Notes under the pieces: model-generated
The model's input: only the letters and a program-made list of their open reading frames with translations
Databases searched by the model: none
Told to the model about the DNA's origin: nothing
Translations under genes and position numbers: made by a program
Shown here: positions 18,156 to 28,501 of the stretch, one piece after another
Layout of the letters: each line of letters opens with the position of its first letter
Position numbering within the stretch: the stretch's first letter is position 1
NCBI RefSeq assembly: GCF_900177295.1
Contig: NZ_FWZX01000033.1
Span: 1 to 64,000 of the forward strand
Direction: 5' to 3'
DNA length: 64,000 bases
DNA from: Tistlia consotensis USBA 355
GTDB lineage: Bacteria; Pseudomonadota; Alphaproteobacteria; Kiloniellales; DSM-21159

Positions 18156-18563
18156 ATGACCGAAGAAGCGAAAACGAACGAATTGTTGAGCCTCACGACG
18201 AATATCGTTGCTGCCCATGTGTCGAACAATTCGATCGCGGCAGCCGATCTTCCCGGTCTGATCCGCGATGTCTATACGAGCTTGGCAACTGTCGGCGGGG
18301 CGCCGGCCAAGGACGCCGAGCGGCCGACGCCGGCCGTCCCGGTCAAGAAATCGGTCATGCCAGACTACATCGTCTGTCTGGAGGACGGGAAGAAGCTGAA
18401 GATGCTGAAGCGGCATCTGAAGACTGCCTACGACATGACGCCCGAGGAATACCGCGAGAAGTGGGGCCTGCCGGCCGACTATCCGATGGTCGCGCCGAAC
18501 TACGCCAAGCAGCGCAGCAAGCTGGCCAAGCAGATCGGCCTCGGCACGCGCCCGCGCGGATAG
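18156..18563 (+). CDS. mucR: MucR/Ros family zinc-finger transcriptional regulator
   Basis: A 135-residue DNA-binding protein. The N-terminal half ([34 protein letters not shown]) is the helical oligomerisation region. The C-terminal half ([69 protein letters not shown]) is the Ros/MucR prokaryotic zinc finger, with the first Cys of the finger in VCLEDG and the His pair around KRHLKTAY. The second Cys of a classic C2H2 finger is absent, as in many MucR members that replace it with Asp (E-D in CLED). Family members act as global H-NS-like silencers of surface, motility and acquired genes. Confidence 0.93.
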   Translation: MTEEAKTNELLSLTTNIVAAHVSNNSIAAADLPGLIRDVYTSLATVGGAPAKDAERPTPAVPVKKSVMPDYIVCLEDGKKLKMLKRHLKTAYDMTPEEYREKWGLPADYPMVAPNYAKQRSKLAKQIGLGTRPRG

Positions 18564-18595
18564 ACCGCTGCCCTAACCGCTTGACGACTCGCCGG

Positions 18596-18630
18596 GGGCG
18601 CGCGATGGCTTGGGCTTTCGCGCGCCCTTT
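18596..18630 (+). terminator. hairpin terminator of mucR, overlapping the fur promoter
   Basis: A perfect 10-bp inverted repeat (gggcgcgcga at 18596-18605 and tcgcgcgccc at 18618-18627) with a 12-base loop is followed by TTT. It lies 33 bases after the mucR stop. The T-tract is short, so termination may be partial. Confidence 0.55.
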
Positions 18631-18639
18631 CGCTATACT
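18610..18639 (+). promoter_or_regulatory. predicted fur promoter
   Basis: TTGGGC (18610-18615) and TATACT (18634-18639) are 18 bases apart, with the ATG 36 bases further on. The -35 hexamer is in the loop of the hairpin that ends the mucR transcript. Confidence 0.5.
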
Positions 18640-18675
18640 CGGGCGACGCGTCGCGGAGCAGGGTAGGGAGCGAGG

Positions 18676-19119
18676 ATGCCGGACCGGCTTGAGCGCCGCT
18701 GCATCGAGAAGGGGCTGAAGATGACCGACCAGCGCCGGGTGATCGCCCGCGTGCTGTCGGAAGCCAGCGATCACCCGGACGTCGAGCAGGTCTACATGCG
18801 GGCGACGGCGCTCGACCCGCGCATTTCGATCGCCACGGTCTATCGCACGCTCAAGCTCTTCGAAGAGGCGAGCATCCTCGAGCGGCACGACTTCGGCGAC
18901 GGCCGGGCGCGCTACGAGGAAGCCAGCGAGGCGCACCACGACCACCTGATCGACATGAACTCGGGCGAAGTCATCGAGTTCTACAATGCCGAGATCGAGC
19001 GCCTGCAGCGGCTGATCGCCCAGGAGCTCGGCTACAAGCTGATCGACCACCGGCTCGAGCTCTACGGCGTCAAGGCGAAGGATCGCGGCGCCGCGCGCGA
19101 CGAGTCCGGCAAGGCGTGA
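18676..19119 (+). CDS. fur: Fur family metal-responsive transcriptional regulator
   Basis: A 147-residue repressor with a winged-helix domain (residues 1-80: GLKMTDQRRVIARVLSEASDHPDVEQVYMRA, recognition helix ISIATVYRTLKLFEEASIL) and a dimerisation/metal domain with SEAHHDHLIDMNSGEVIEFYNAEIERLQ. The HHDHLID sequence holds metal ligands. In several alphaproteobacteria the orthologue at this position senses manganese (Mur) rather than iron, and Irr, also present in this window, handles iron. Its CxxC structural zinc pair is absent, as usual for that type. The ATG at 18676 follows gagg closely. Confidence 0.92.
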   Translation: MPDRLERRCIEKGLKMTDQRRVIARVLSEASDHPDVEQVYMRATALDPRISIATVYRTLKLFEEASILERHDFGDGRARYEEASEAHHDHLIDMNSGEVIEFYNAEIERLQRLIAQELGYKLIDHRLELYGVKAKDRGAARDESGKA

Positions 19120-19140
19120 GCGGCCGGCGCCCGGCAGCGA

Positions 19141-19194
19141 TCCCGGCGACGGTCCCAGCGACGACGGTCCCAGCGACGGCGACCCCAGCGAGAG
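19141..19194 (+). repeat. 15-bp tandem repeats before olsB
   Basis: Three to four imperfect copies of a unit like tcccagcgacgacgg start at 19141, 19153, 19168 and 19183, ending just before the ATG at 19196. They occupy the place of the ribosome-binding site, and no clear Shine-Dalgarno remains. Confidence 0.75.
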
Positions 19195-19195
19195 C

Positions 19196-20026
19196 ATGAA
19201 CGACAGCGGCAGCGACAGAGCGAGACTTGCCAAGGCCCGGCCGGGACGCCCGGTCGACGAGCGGCTGCGTGGCCTGCACCTGCGCCTGGCCGAGAGCGAG
19301 GCCGAGATCGAGGCCTCGCAGCGCCTGCGCTATCAGGTCTTCGTCGAGGAGATGGGCGCCGAGGCGACCCCGGAGCGCGTCTCGACCGGCCGCGAGCACG
19401 ACCGCTTCGACGCCTTCTGCGACCACCTGCTGCTGTTCGACACCGAGCGCGACGCCGTGGTCGGCACCTACCGCTTCATGCGCCGGCTGCAGGCCGACGC
19501 GGCCGGCGGCTTCTATACGGCGACCGAGTACGACATCGCCTGCCTGCTGGCCTATCCCGGCGAGATCATGGAGCTCGGGCGCTCCTGCGTGCACCCGGCC
19601 TACCGGACCGGCATCGCCATGCAGCTGGTCTGGCGCGGCATCGCCGCCTACGTCGCCTACCACGAGATCACCCTGCTGTTCGGCTGCGCCAGCCTGCACG
19701 GCACCGACCCCGACGAGCTGTCGGTGCACCTCTCCTATCTCTACCACCACCACCTCGGGCCGCCGGCGCTGCGGCCGCGCGCCCTGCCCGAGCGCTATAC
19801 CGAGATGAACCGCCAGCCGGCGGACAGCTTCGACCCGCGCAAGGCGATGCAGAACCTGCCGCCGCTGATCAAGGGCTACCTGCGGCTCGGCGGCTACATC
19901 GGCGAGGGCGCGGTGGTCGACAAGGACTTCGGCACGACCGACGTCTGCGTCATCGTCAAGCCGGACCTGGTGACCGAGAAGTACCGCCGCCACCTGACCC
20001 GCGTCCGGCCCGGAGACGCGCCGTGA
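19196..20026 (+). CDS. olsB: L-ornithine N-alpha-acyltransferase (OlsB-like)
   Basis: Transfers a 3-hydroxyacyl chain from ACP to ornithine, the first step of ornithine-lipid synthesis. The protein is 276 residues, GNAT-like. Diagnostic sequences are RLAESEAEIEASQRLRYQVFVEEMGA near residue 30, EIMELGRSCVHPAYRTGIAMQLVWRGIAAYV near residue 122 and the DKDFGTTDVCVIV end. The stop overlaps the GTG of the following acyltransferase by four bases, and that pair (olsB-olsA) defines the pathway. Specificity for ornithine is inferred from the family and the pairing. Confidence 0.88.
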   Translation: MNDSGSDRARLAKARPGRPVDERLRGLHLRLAESEAEIEASQRLRYQVFVEEMGAEATPERVSTGREHDRFDAFCDHLLLFDTERDAVVGTYRFMRRLQADAAGGFYTATEYDIACLLAYPGEIMELGRSCVHPAYRTGIAMQLVWRGIAAYVAYHEITLLFGCASLHGTDPDELSVHLSYLYHHHLGPPALRPRALPERYTEMNRQPADSFDPRKAMQNLPPLIKGYLRLGGYIGEGAVVDKDFGTTDVCVIVKPDLVTEKYRRHLTRVRPGDAP

Positions 20027-20883
20027 GGCCGGCCGAGGGCTACTTCGGCTCGCCGTTTCTGGCCCTGCGGCGCATCCTGCTGTTCGTCGGCCTGACCTTG
20101 GCGCTGATGCCGGTCCAGGCGGTCCTGCTGCTGGTCCATGCCCGCCTCGCCAAGCGCCTGCCCTTCTGGTACCACCGCCAGGCCGCGCGCTGCCTGGGCA
20201 TCCGGGTCGAGCGGCGCGGCCGGCCGCGGCGCCAGCATCCGACGCTCTATGCCTGCAACCATGTCTCCTACTTCGACATCACGGTGCTCGGCAGCCAGCT
20301 TCAGGCCTCGTTCATCGCCAAGAAGGAGGTCGCCGACTGGCCGTTCTTCGGCTGGCTGGCCAAGCTGCAGCGCTCGGTCTTCGTCGACCGCCGGCGCAGC
20401 CAGAGCGGCGTGCAGCGCGACGAGATCCAGCGGCGGCTCGAGGCCGGCGACGACCTGATCCTGTTCCCCGAGGGCACCAGCAGCGACGGCAACTTCGTGC
20501 TGCCCTTCAAGAGCGCGCTGTTCAGCGTCGCCGAACGCCGGGTCCGCGACACGCCGCTGGTCGTCCAGCCGGTCTCGATCGCCTACACCCGGCTCGACGA
20601 CGTGCCGATGGGCCGCTACCTGCGGCCCTACTTCGCCTGGTACGGCGACATGGAGCTGGGCGGCCATCTCTGGGAGAGCCTCGGCCTCGGCCGGCTGACC
20701 GTGGTCGTCGAGTTCCACGAGCCGGTGACCATCGAGGCCCTGGGCAGCCGCAAGGCCCTGGCCGACCACTGCCACGCCATTGTCGAGGCCGGAGTCGCAC
20801 GCGCCATCTCGGGCCGCCTGCCGCCGCGCGAGAAACGCCGCCGGCGCTTCGGCCGCAAGCGGGCGAACGTTGCCGCCGGCTGA
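20023..20883 (+). CDS. olsA: lyso-ornithine lipid O-acyltransferase (OlsA/PlsC family)
   Basis: Adds the second acyl chain to lyso-ornithine lipid. The 286-residue protein begins at the GTG overlapping the olsB stop. One N-terminal membrane segment (LLFVGLTLALMPVQAVLLLVHA) precedes the PlsC domain, with the catalytic HxxxxD box in YACNHVSYFDITVLG, the acceptor motif FPEGTSSDGNFVLPFKSALF and the PVSIAYTRLD strand. PlsC proteins also make phosphatidic acid, but the partner gene argues for the ornithine-lipid branch. The C-terminus is basic (REKRRRRFGRKRA). Confidence 0.87.
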   Translation: MRPAEGYFGSPFLALRRILLFVGLTLALMPVQAVLLLVHARLAKRLPFWYHRQAARCLGIRVERRGRPRRQHPTLYACNHVSYFDITVLGSQLQASFIAKKEVADWPFFGWLAKLQRSVFVDRRRSQSGVQRDEIQRRLEAGDDLILFPEGTSSDGNFVLPFKSALFSVAERRVRDTPLVVQPVSIAYTRLDDVPMGRYLRPYFAWYGDMELGGHLWESLGLGRLTVVVEFHEPVTIEALGSRKALADHCHAIVEAGVARAISGRLPPREKRRRRFGRKRANVAAG

Positions 20884-20958
20884 CGGAAGATGCTATGGAA
20901 CGGGCGGAAGCCCGCGCGCGAGGAGCGTGACCGCGTCGTCAAGGGGTCGCGCCGAACG

Positions 20959-22380
20959 GTGACGACGAAAAAGCTCTACATCAAGACCTACGGCTGCCAG
21001 ATGAACGTCTACGACTCTGCCCGTATGGCGGACGTCCTGGCGCCGCTCGGCTATGCCGCGACCGAGGTCCCGGAGCAGGCCGACCTGATCCTGCTGAACA
21101 CCTGCCACATCCGCGAGAAGGCCAGCGAGAAGGTCTTCTCCGAGGTCGGCCGGCTGCGCCCGCTGAAGCAGGCCGCCGAGGCCGCCGGCCGCCGGCTGGT
21201 GATCGCGGTCGCCGGCTGCGTCGCCCAGGCCGAGGGCGAGGAGATCCAGCGCCGCGCCCCGGCGGTCGACATCGTGCTCGGCCCGCAGACCTATCACCGC
21301 CTGCCGGAGCTGGTGCGCCGCGCCGAGGGCGGCGAGCGCGGCCGCGGCCTGGTCGACACCGACTTCCCGGTCGAATCGAAGTTCGACTTCCTGCCGGAGG
21401 AGACCGGCGGCCAGGGCCCGGCCGCCTTCCTCTCGGTGCAGGAGGGCTGCGACAAGTTCTGCAGCTTCTGCGTCGTGCCCTACACGCGCGGCGCCGAGAG
21501 CTCGCGCCCGGCCGCCCAGGTGCTGGACGAGGCGCGCCGCCTGGTCGCCGCGGGCGCCGTCGAGATCACCCTGCTCGGCCAGAACGTCAACGCCTACCAC
21601 GGCGAGGCGCCGGCGACGGCCGCCGGTGCGCCCTCGAGCTGGGGCCTGGCCCGCCTGATCGCCGCGCTCGCCGAGATCGAGGGCCTGGAGCGGATCCGCT
21701 ACACGACCTCGCATCCGCGCGACATGGACGACGAGCTGATCGCCGCGCACCGCGACGTGCCGGCGCTGATGCCCTACCTGCACCTGCCGGTCCAGGCCGG
21801 CTCCGACCGCGTGCTGGCGGCGATGAACCGCAAGCACAGCGCCGACGACTACCGGCGCCTCGTCGAGCGGCTGCGCGCCGCGCGCCCCGACCTCGCTCTG
21901 TCGGGCGACTTCATCGTCGGCTTCCCGGGCGAGCGCGACCAGGACTTCGCCCAGACGCTGCGCCTGGTGTCGGACGTCGGCTACGCCCAGGCTTATTCGT
22001 TCAAGTACTCGACCCGTCCGGGAACCCCGGCCGCCGCGGTCGAGGAGCAGGTCCCCGACCCGGTCAAGGCCGAGCGCCTGGCCATGCTGCAGCAGCTGCT
22101 CGGCGCCCAGCAGCTCGCCTTCAACCAGGCGAGCGTCGGCCGCCGCCTGCCGGTGCTGCTGGAGCGTGCCGGCAAGCACGCCGGACAGCTGGCCGGCCGC
22201 AGCCCCTACATGCAGTCGGTGACGCTCGAGGCGCCGCCGCGCCTGCTCGGCCGCATCGCCGAGGTCGAGATCCTCGAGGCCCACCCGAACAGCGTCAGGG
22301 GCCGGGTCGCCGCCATCGAGCCGGAGCCCGTCCGGGTCGATTCCGCCGCGCGCGGCTGCGCCGCGGCTTCCGCCGCCTGA
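20959..22380 (+). CDS. miaB: tRNA-2-methylthio-N6-dimethylallyladenosine synthase MiaB
   Basis: Radical-SAM methylthiotransferase that modifies A37 of tRNAs reading UNN codons. From the GTG at 20959 (family start [22 protein letters not shown]) it has 473 residues; the in-frame ATG at 20890 would add 23 poorly conserved residues. The N-terminal cluster cysteines are in [14 protein letters not shown] and VAGCVAQ. The radical-SAM CxxxCxxC is [22 protein letters not shown] domain ([25 protein letters not shown]) closes the protein. phoH follows 12 bases later. Confidence 0.96.
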   Translation: MTTKKLYIKTYGCQMNVYDSARMADVLAPLGYAATEVPEQADLILLNTCHIREKASEKVFSEVGRLRPLKQAAEAAGRRLVIAVAGCVAQAEGEEIQRRAPAVDIVLGPQTYHRLPELVRRAEGGERGRGLVDTDFPVESKFDFLPEETGGQGPAAFLSVQEGCDKFCSFCVVPYTRGAESSRPAAQVLDEARRLVAAGAVEITLLGQNVNAYHGEAPATAAGAPSSWGLARLIAALAEIEGLERIRYTTSHPRDMDDELIAAHRDVPALMPYLHLPVQAGSDRVLAAMNRKHSADDYRRLVERLRAARPDLALSGDFIVGFPGERDQDFAQTLRLVSDVGYAQAYSFKYSTRPGTPAAAVEEQVPDPVKAERLAMLQQLLGAQQLAFNQASVGRRLPVLLERAGKHAGQLAGRSPYMQSVTLEAPPRLLGRIAEVEILEAHPNSVRGRVAAIEPEPVRVDSAARGCAAASAA

Positions 22381-22392
22381 GGGACCGGCCGC

Positions 22393-23388
22393 TTGACCCG
22401 ACAGCCCCATGAGCTGCAGTTCGACGACAAGGCGCTGGTGCCCCTGCTGTTCGGCCAGCACAACCGCAACCTGGCGAGGCTAGAGCAGCACCTCGGCGTG
22501 TCGATCGATTCCTTCGGCAACACCGTCACGGTGCGCGGCTCCGAGGAGGACCAGGGCCGCGCCGAGCGGGTGCTCGGCGCGCTCTACAAGCGGCTGAAGA
22601 AGGGCATGCCGGTCGACGAGCAGGAGATCGACGCCGCGGTGCGCATGCTCAGCGACCGCGAGGAAAAGGAGACGCTCGACGCGCTGCACGGCGACAGCCT
22701 CAGGCTGGTCACCAAGAAGCGCCACGTCACGCCGCGCTCGCCCGGCCAGATGGCCTACGTGCAGGCGCTGCTCGACAACGAGCTGGTCTTCGGCATCGGC
22801 CCGGCCGGCACCGGCAAGACCTACCTCTCGGTGGTCGTCGCGGTCTCGATGCTGCTGCAGGGCCGGATCGACCGCATCATCCTGTCGCGCCCGGCGGTCG
22901 AGGCCGGCGAGCGCCTGGGCTTCCTGCCCGGCGACCTCAAGGAGAAGATCGACCCCTATCTGCGCCCGCTCTACGACGCGCTCCACGACCTGCTGCCCGG
23001 CGACCAGGTCAACAAGCGCCTGGAGACCGGCGAGATCGAGATCGCGCCGCTCGCCTTCATGCGCGGCCGCACCCTGGCCAACGCCTTCATCATCCTGGAC
23101 GAGGCCCAGAACACGACGCCGACCCAGATGAAGATGTTCCTGACCCGGCTCGGCGAGAACAGCCGCATGGCGGTGACCGGCGACCTCTCGCAGATCGACC
23201 TGCCGGGCCACCAGCACTCCGGCCTGCGCGACGCGGTGCACCTGCTGGCCAAGCTCGACCGCGTCGCCTTCGTCCAGTTCACCGACGCCGACGTGGTCCG
23301 TCATTCGCTGGTCACCAAGATCGTCCAGGCTTACGACGCGCGCGACAAGGCGGGCGGCCTCGAGGCCGACCTGTTCGACGGCCGCTAG
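22393..23388 (+). CDS. phoH: PhoH family ATPase (PhoH-like protein)
   Basis: A 331-residue protein with a KH-like N-terminal part ([26 protein letters not shown]) and a PhoH P-loop domain: Walker [14 protein letters not shown] near residue 138, Walker [25 protein letters not shown], then [15 protein letters not shown]. The start is TTG at 22393, as no ATG lies in frame before the conserved region. Co-occurrence with ybeY downstream is nearly universal in proteobacteria and links PhoH to RNA/ribosome quality control. Confidence 0.94.
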   Translation: MTRQPHELQFDDKALVPLLFGQHNRNLARLEQHLGVSIDSFGNTVTVRGSEEDQGRAERVLGALYKRLKKGMPVDEQEIDAAVRMLSDREEKETLDALHGDSLRLVTKKRHVTPRSPGQMAYVQALLDNELVFGIGPAGTGKTYLSVVVAVSMLLQGRIDRIILSRPAVEAGERLGFLPGDLKEKIDPYLRPLYDALHDLLPGDQVNKRLETGEIEIAPLAFMRGRTLANAFIILDEAQNTTPTQMKMFLTRLGENSRMAVTGDLSQIDLPGHQHSGLRDAVHLLAKLDRVAFVQFTDADVVRHSLVTKIVQAYDARDKAGGLEADLFDGR

Positions 23389-23405
23389 ACGGAGGCGGCA
23401 GGCAG

Positions 23406-23936
23406 ATGGGCGAACCCCCGAGTAGCCTTTCTCCGGATGGCCGGAACGAGATCGCTGTCCTGGTCGAGGACGCGGCCTGGACGGCCGCTTTGCCCGCGGC
23501 CGAGGCGATCGCCGAGCGCGCGGCGCTGGCCGCCCTCGCCGCCGAGGCCGAGCCCGCCGAGGCGCTCGAGCTCTCGGTGCTGCTGGCCGACGACGCCACG
23601 GTGCGCGACCTCAACGCCCGCTACCGCGGCCAGGACAAGCCGACCAACGTGCTGTCCTTCCCGGCCGGGCTGGACGAGGCCCTGCCCGGCGAGGCGCGGC
23701 TGCTCGGCGACCTGGCGCTCGCCTTCGGGACCTGCCGGCGCGAGGCCGAGCAGCAGGGCAAGAGCCTGGCCGACCATCTGAGCCACCTGGTGGTGCACGG
23801 CACCCTGCATCTGCTCGGCCACGACCACGAGGAGGAGGCCGAGGCCGAGCGGATGGAAGGCCGCGAGCGCGCGGTGCTGGCCGGCCTCGGCATCGCCGAC
23901 CCCTACGCCGAGGGCGCCGGGGACCCGGGACGATGA
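23406..23936 (+). CDS. ybeY: endoribonuclease YbeY (rRNA maturation factor)
   Basis: Single-strand endoribonuclease needed for 16S rRNA 3' end maturation and ribosome quality control. The 176-residue protein carries the UPF0054 metal motif HLVVHGTLHLLGHDHEEEAEAERME (three zinc-binding His) near residue 125, and NARYRGQDKPTNVLSFP upstream. The N-terminus is 20-30 residues longer than E. coli YbeY, as usual in alphaproteobacteria. The stop overlaps the ATG of the CBS-domain gene by four bases (ATGA). Confidence 0.94.
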   Translation: MGEPPSSLSPDGRNEIAVLVEDAAWTAALPAAEAIAERAALAALAAEAEPAEALELSVLLADDATVRDLNARYRGQDKPTNVLSFPAGLDEALPGEARLLGDLALAFGTCRREAEQQGKSLADHLSHLVVHGTLHLLGHDHEEEAEAERMEGRERAVLAGLGIADPYAEGAGDPGR

Positions 23937-24850
23937 GCGAGGCCTCGGTCCAACGCGGCGGCCTGCGCCGGCTCAGCCACAAGCTGCGCAACCTGCTCGG
24001 CGGCCGCAACGGCGATCACGAGCAGCAGCTGCGCGACACCATCGAGGAGATCATCGGCGAGATCGAGGAGGCCGACGAGGAGACGGCCCAGCCGATCGGC
24101 GACCACGAGCGCCAGATGTTCGCCAACATCCTCAAGCTGCGCCACCTGACCGCCTACGACGTGATGATCCCGCGCGCGGACATCGTGGCCGTCGAGGTCG
24201 GCGCCTCGCTGGAGGACCTGATCGCCCTGATGGGTCAGGCCGGGCACAGCCGTGTGCCGGTCTACCGGGAGACGCTCGACGACCCGATCGGCATGGTCCA
24301 CATCAAGGACGTGCTCGGCTATTCGGCGAACAAGCGGCACTTCAAGCTGGCCAACATCATCCGGCCGATCCGCATCGTCGCGCCCTCGATGCGGGTCGTC
24401 GACCTGCTGCTCGAGATGCGCCTGAAGCGCAGCCACATGGCGCTGGTCGTCGACGAGTTCGGCGGCATCGACGGCCTGGTCACGATCGAGGACCTAGTCG
24501 AGGAGATCGTCGGCGAGATCGAGGACGAGCACGACGTCGCGGAGGGCCCGAAGCTGGTCTGGCGGCCCGACGGCAGCCTGGTCGCCGACGCCCGCACGAC
24601 GATCGAGGAGTTCGAGGAGGCGGCCGGCCCGGTGCTTTCGGAAGAAGAGCGGGACGCCGACATCGACACCCTCGGCGGCCTGGTCTTCTACCTCGCCGAC
24701 CGCGTGCCGAGTCGCGGCGAGCTGATCGAGCATCCGACCACCTCGATCGTCTTCGAGGTGCTGCAGGCCGATCCGCGGCGCATCAAGCGGCTGCGCCTGC
24801 GCAACCTGCCGACCCGGCCGGACCGGAGCGAAGAGGGCAGCGCCAAGTGA
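23933..24850 (+). CDS. CorC/HlyC family CBS-domain protein
   Basis: A 305-residue soluble protein with two CBS domains (LRHLTAYDVMIPRADIVAVEVGASLEDLIALMGQAGHSRVPVY and IIRPIRIVAPSMRVVDLLLEMRLKRSHMALVVDEFGGIDGLVTIEDLVEEIVGEIEDEHD) and a C-terminal CorC/HlyC transporter-associated domain (VLSEEERDADIDTLGGLVFYLADRVPSRGEL). Related to E. coli YbeX/CorC, linked to magnesium/cobalt efflux and to ribosome maturation. It is coupled at both ends: ATGA with ybeY and GTGA with lnt. Confidence 0.92.
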   Translation: MSEASVQRGGLRRLSHKLRNLLGGRNGDHEQQLRDTIEEIIGEIEEADEETAQPIGDHERQMFANILKLRHLTAYDVMIPRADIVAVEVGASLEDLIALMGQAGHSRVPVYRETLDDPIGMVHIKDVLGYSANKRHFKLANIIRPIRIVAPSMRVVDLLLEMRLKRSHMALVVDEFGGIDGLVTIEDLVEEIVGEIEDEHDVAEGPKLVWRPDGSLVADARTTIEEFEEAAGPVLSEEERDADIDTLGGLVFYLADRVPSRGELIEHPTTSIVFEVLQADPRRIKRLRLRNLPTRPDRSEEGSAK

Positions 24851-26484
24851 CGGCCGTCCTAGCGGGACAGCGCGCGGCCGGCGACCGCTTGGCCCGCTGG
24901 GCCGACCGCCTGCGAAGCCTGGGCGGCTGGCGCCAGCTCGGCCTCGCCCTGCTGCTCGGCGCCCTCGCCGCGACCGCCCTGCCGCCGCTCTACCTGGTGC
25001 CGCTGCTGGTGCCGGCCTTCACCGGCCTGGTCTGGCTGCTCGAGGGCTGCCGCGGCTGGAAGCGCGCCTTCCTGGTCGGCTGGGCCTTCGCGGTCGGCCA
25101 CCACCTGGTCGGACTCTACTGGGTCGGCATCGCGATGACCGTCGACCTCGCCCGCTTCTGGTGGTTCCTGCCGATCTCGGTGCTCGGCCTCGCCTTCGGC
25201 CTCGGCCTGTTCGTCGCCCTCGGCACCGCCCTGTTGCGCGGCCTCGGCCTCCGGGGACCGGCCCTGGTGCTCGGCCTCGCCGCCGCCTGGCTGGCCGGCG
25301 AGTTCGCCCGCGGCCACGTCCTGACAGGCTTTCCCTGGAACCTGATCGGCACGGTCTGGACCTTCGATGCGGTGCCGATGCAGGCCGCCTCGCTGTTCGG
25401 CGTCTGGGGACTGAGCGCCGTCACGCTGCTCGCCGCGCTGGCCCCGGCCGTGCTCGCCGGCCCCTGGCGCCGGCGTCGGCGCTTCGTCGCGCTCTCGGCC
25501 CTGCCGCTCGCCGCCTGCCTGCTGTTCGGCGTCGTCCGCGTCGGCCTGGCGCCGCCGCCCGGTGCCGCGGTCAATCCGGACGTGCGCCTGCGCCTGGTCC
25601 AGCCGAGCATCTCCCAGCAGGAGAAGTGGCAGCCGACCCGGCGCAGCCAGAACGTCGCCGACCAGATGCTGCAGAGCCTGAGGCCCGGCTTCGAGCAGAA
25701 GACCCTGGTGATCTGGTCGGAGACCGCGATCCCCTTCCTGCTGAACCGCGACCCCGACCTGCAGAAGGTGGTCAGCCGCGTCGCGCCGCCGGGCGGCTAC
25801 CTGCTGGCCGGCGCGCCGACCCTGGAGCCGGCGCCGGCCGGCGCCCCGGCCGGCGCCGCCGGCACGCTCTACAACTCGCTCTACGCCATCGCGCCCGACG
25901 GCCGGGTCGAGGCCCGCTTCGACAAGGTGCATCTGGTACCGTTCGGCGAGTACATCCCGCTGCGCGGCCTGCTCAAGGCGCTCGGCTTCGGCAGCCTGAC
26001 CGGCGGCAACTTCTCCAGCGGGCCCGGCCCTCGGGTGCTGCACCTGCCCGGTATCCCGCCCTTCTCGCCGCTGATCTGCTACGAGGTGATCTTCCCGAGC
26101 CGCGTCTATCCGCCGCGCGGCCCGCGCCCGGACTGGCTGCTGAACATCACCAACGACGCCTGGTTCGGCGACTCCTCGGGGCCGCACCAGCACTTCGCCA
26201 GCGCCAAGCTGCGCACCGTCGAGGAGGGCCTGCCCCTGGTGCGCGACGCCAACAACGGCATCTCGGCCGTCGTCGATCCCTACGGCCGGGTACTGGCCGA
26301 GCTGCCGCTCGACGCCGTCGGCAACCTCGATTCCGTGCTGCCGCGGCCACTGCCGCCGACGCTCTACGCCAGGATCGGCCGCTGGGTGATGCTGCCGCTG
26401 CTCCTGCTGCTGCTGCTGCCGGCGGTGCTGCTGCGCGGGGTTCCGGCCGCCGCCCCGGTGTCCCCCACCAATGAAAACGTGTAA
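24847..26484 (+). CDS. lnt: apolipoprotein N-acyltransferase
   Basis: Adds the third acyl chain to outer-membrane lipoproteins. The 545-residue inner-membrane protein has about seven N-terminal hydrophobic segments and a C-terminal nitrilase-like domain. The catalytic triad is visible as Glu in VIWSETAIPF, Lys in RFDKVHLVPFGEY and Cys in PLICYEVIFP. DWLLNITNDAWFGDSSGPHQH and RDANNGISAVVDPYGR are typical. It starts at the GTG overlapping the CBS gene and has an in-frame APAG tandem in the catalytic domain near residue 333. Confidence 0.96.
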   Translation: MTAVLAGQRAAGDRLARWADRLRSLGGWRQLGLALLLGALAATALPPLYLVPLLVPAFTGLVWLLEGCRGWKRAFLVGWAFAVGHHLVGLYWVGIAMTVDLARFWWFLPISVLGLAFGLGLFVALGTALLRGLGLRGPALVLGLAAAWLAGEFARGHVLTGFPWNLIGTVWTFDAVPMQAASLFGVWGLSAVTLLAALAPAVLAGPWRRRRRFVALSALPLAACLLFGVVRVGLAPPPGAAVNPDVRLRLVQPSISQQEKWQPTRRSQNVADQMLQSLRPGFEQKTLVIWSETAIPFLLNRDPDLQKVVSRVAPPGGYLLAGAPTLEPAPAGAPAGAAGTLYNSLYAIAPDGRVEARFDKVHLVPFGEYIPLRGLLKALGFGSLTGGNFSSGPGPRVLHLPGIPPFSPLICYEVIFPSRVYPPRGPRPDWLLNITNDAWFGDSSGPHQHFASAKLRTVEEGLPLVRDANNGISAVVDPYGRVLAELPLDAVGNLDSVLPRPLPPTLYARIGRWVMLPLLLLLLLPAVLLRGVPAAAPVSPTNENV

Positions 26485-26500
26485 AACTCAGTAGTTTTTT
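26483..26500 (+). terminator. short AT-rich terminator after lnt
   Basis: A 6-bp stem (aaaact/agtttt, loop cagt) ends in a run of six T and begins inside the lnt stop codon. The weak stem suggests moderate efficiency. Confidence 0.5.
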
Positions 26501-26595
26501 CTCTTATTGAGTATAGTGCCGGCAATTTCCCAGAATACCCGGTTGTGCCGCAAAATATTCGACTTGTCGTTTTAAGAGAACGATTTAAGGAATGG

Positions 26596-26623
26596 TTGAC
26601 GAGATCACGATTCATGAAATAAG
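26596..26623 (+). promoter_or_regulatory. predicted promoter of the HTH regulator gene
   Basis: TTGACG (26596-26601) and AATAAG (26618-26623) are 16 bases apart, 41 bases before the ATG, in a 180-base AT-rich intergenic stretch. A ggaat/attcc inverted pair flanks the promoter. Confidence 0.45.
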
Positions 26624-26664
26624 ACGAAATTCCTTAGACATCGATTGAAATCAGGAGCAGCCGT

Positions 26665-27114
26665 ATGCCCAGAGGCAGGCGTCCCGGGAGCGGTCGGGGC
26701 GGGGGACCCAATCCCGTCGACGTGCATGTCGGCCAGAGGGTCCGTCAGCGCCGGACCCTCATGGGTCTCAGTCAGGAGAAGCTGGGCGAGGCCCTCGGGC
26801 TGACCTTCCAGCAGGTCCAGAAGTACGAGCGCGGCGCCAACCGCATCGGTGCGAGCCGGCTGTTCGACCTGGCCAACATCCTCGACACCGACGTCAACTA
26901 CTTCTTCGAGGACATGCGCGCGGACGTCGCCGCCGCGGCGCCGAGCAAGCTGCACGGCCAGTCCGAGCCGGCCGAGACGGCCGGGCCCGAGCCGGACCCG
27001 ATGGCGCGCCGCGAGACGCTGGAGCTGGTCCGGGCCTACTACCGGATCGGCAATCCCCAGGTCCGCAAGCGGCTGTTCGAGATGACCAAGGCGCTGGCGC
27101 AGATCTCCGACTGA
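26665..27114 (+). CDS. XRE-type HTH transcriptional regulator
   Basis: A 149-residue protein. The helix-turn-helix is [56 protein letters not shown] (residues 18-73), with the conserved alphaproteobacterial variant [20 protein letters not shown]. The C-terminal helix [34 protein letters not shown] is likely for dimerisation. Orthologues are nearly always found between lnt and metK in alphaproteobacteria; a cell-cycle or one-carbon role has been suggested but the target here is unknown. caggag precedes the ATG. Confidence 0.9.
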   Translation: MPRGRRPGSGRGGGPNPVDVHVGQRVRQRRTLMGLSQEKLGEALGLTFQQVQKYERGANRIGASRLFDLANILDTDVNYFFEDMRADVAAAAPSKLHGQSEPAETAGPEPDPMARRETLELVRAYYRIGNPQVRKRLFEMTKALAQISD

Positions 27115-27319
27115 CATAGGCCGGACGGCCTCTCGGCACGCGCCGGCACCTGCCTGCGCGCCGGGCGCGTGCGGGACCGGAGCGGGCCGCGACCTCCGGT
27201 CCCACTGCCCCCTTGCAGGCGGTGGTGCGAATCGGCATGTTGGCGGCCTTCCAGCGCGGCAATTTTGTCACGAGGTCGCGCCCTCGCCTTGCGCAGAAAT
27301 TTCTCGAAAGGGTCATGCC
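27115..27319 (+). other. leader region of metK, nothing specific identified
   Basis: A 205-base gap between the HTH gene and metK. It was read for SAM-II, SAM-V and SAM/SAH riboswitch cores and none is convincing. An AT-richer part (ggcaattttgtcacg near 27259, and agaaatttctcgaaag near 27295) includes the palindrome agaaatttct and a possible SD (gaaagg) for metK. Confidence 0.4.

Positions 27320-28497
<1,178 letters not shown>

Positions 28498-28501
<4 letters not shown>

Noticed and set aside
26570-26592. Possible CtrA site (TTAA repeat) before the HTH gene
   Set aside because: The two TTAA halves are nine bases apart instead of the seven of the CtrA consensus.
27115-27319. SAM-responsive riboswitch before metK
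   Set aside because: No core motifs of SAM-II, SAM-V or SAM/SAH switches could be aligned by eye; a covariance-model search would settle it.
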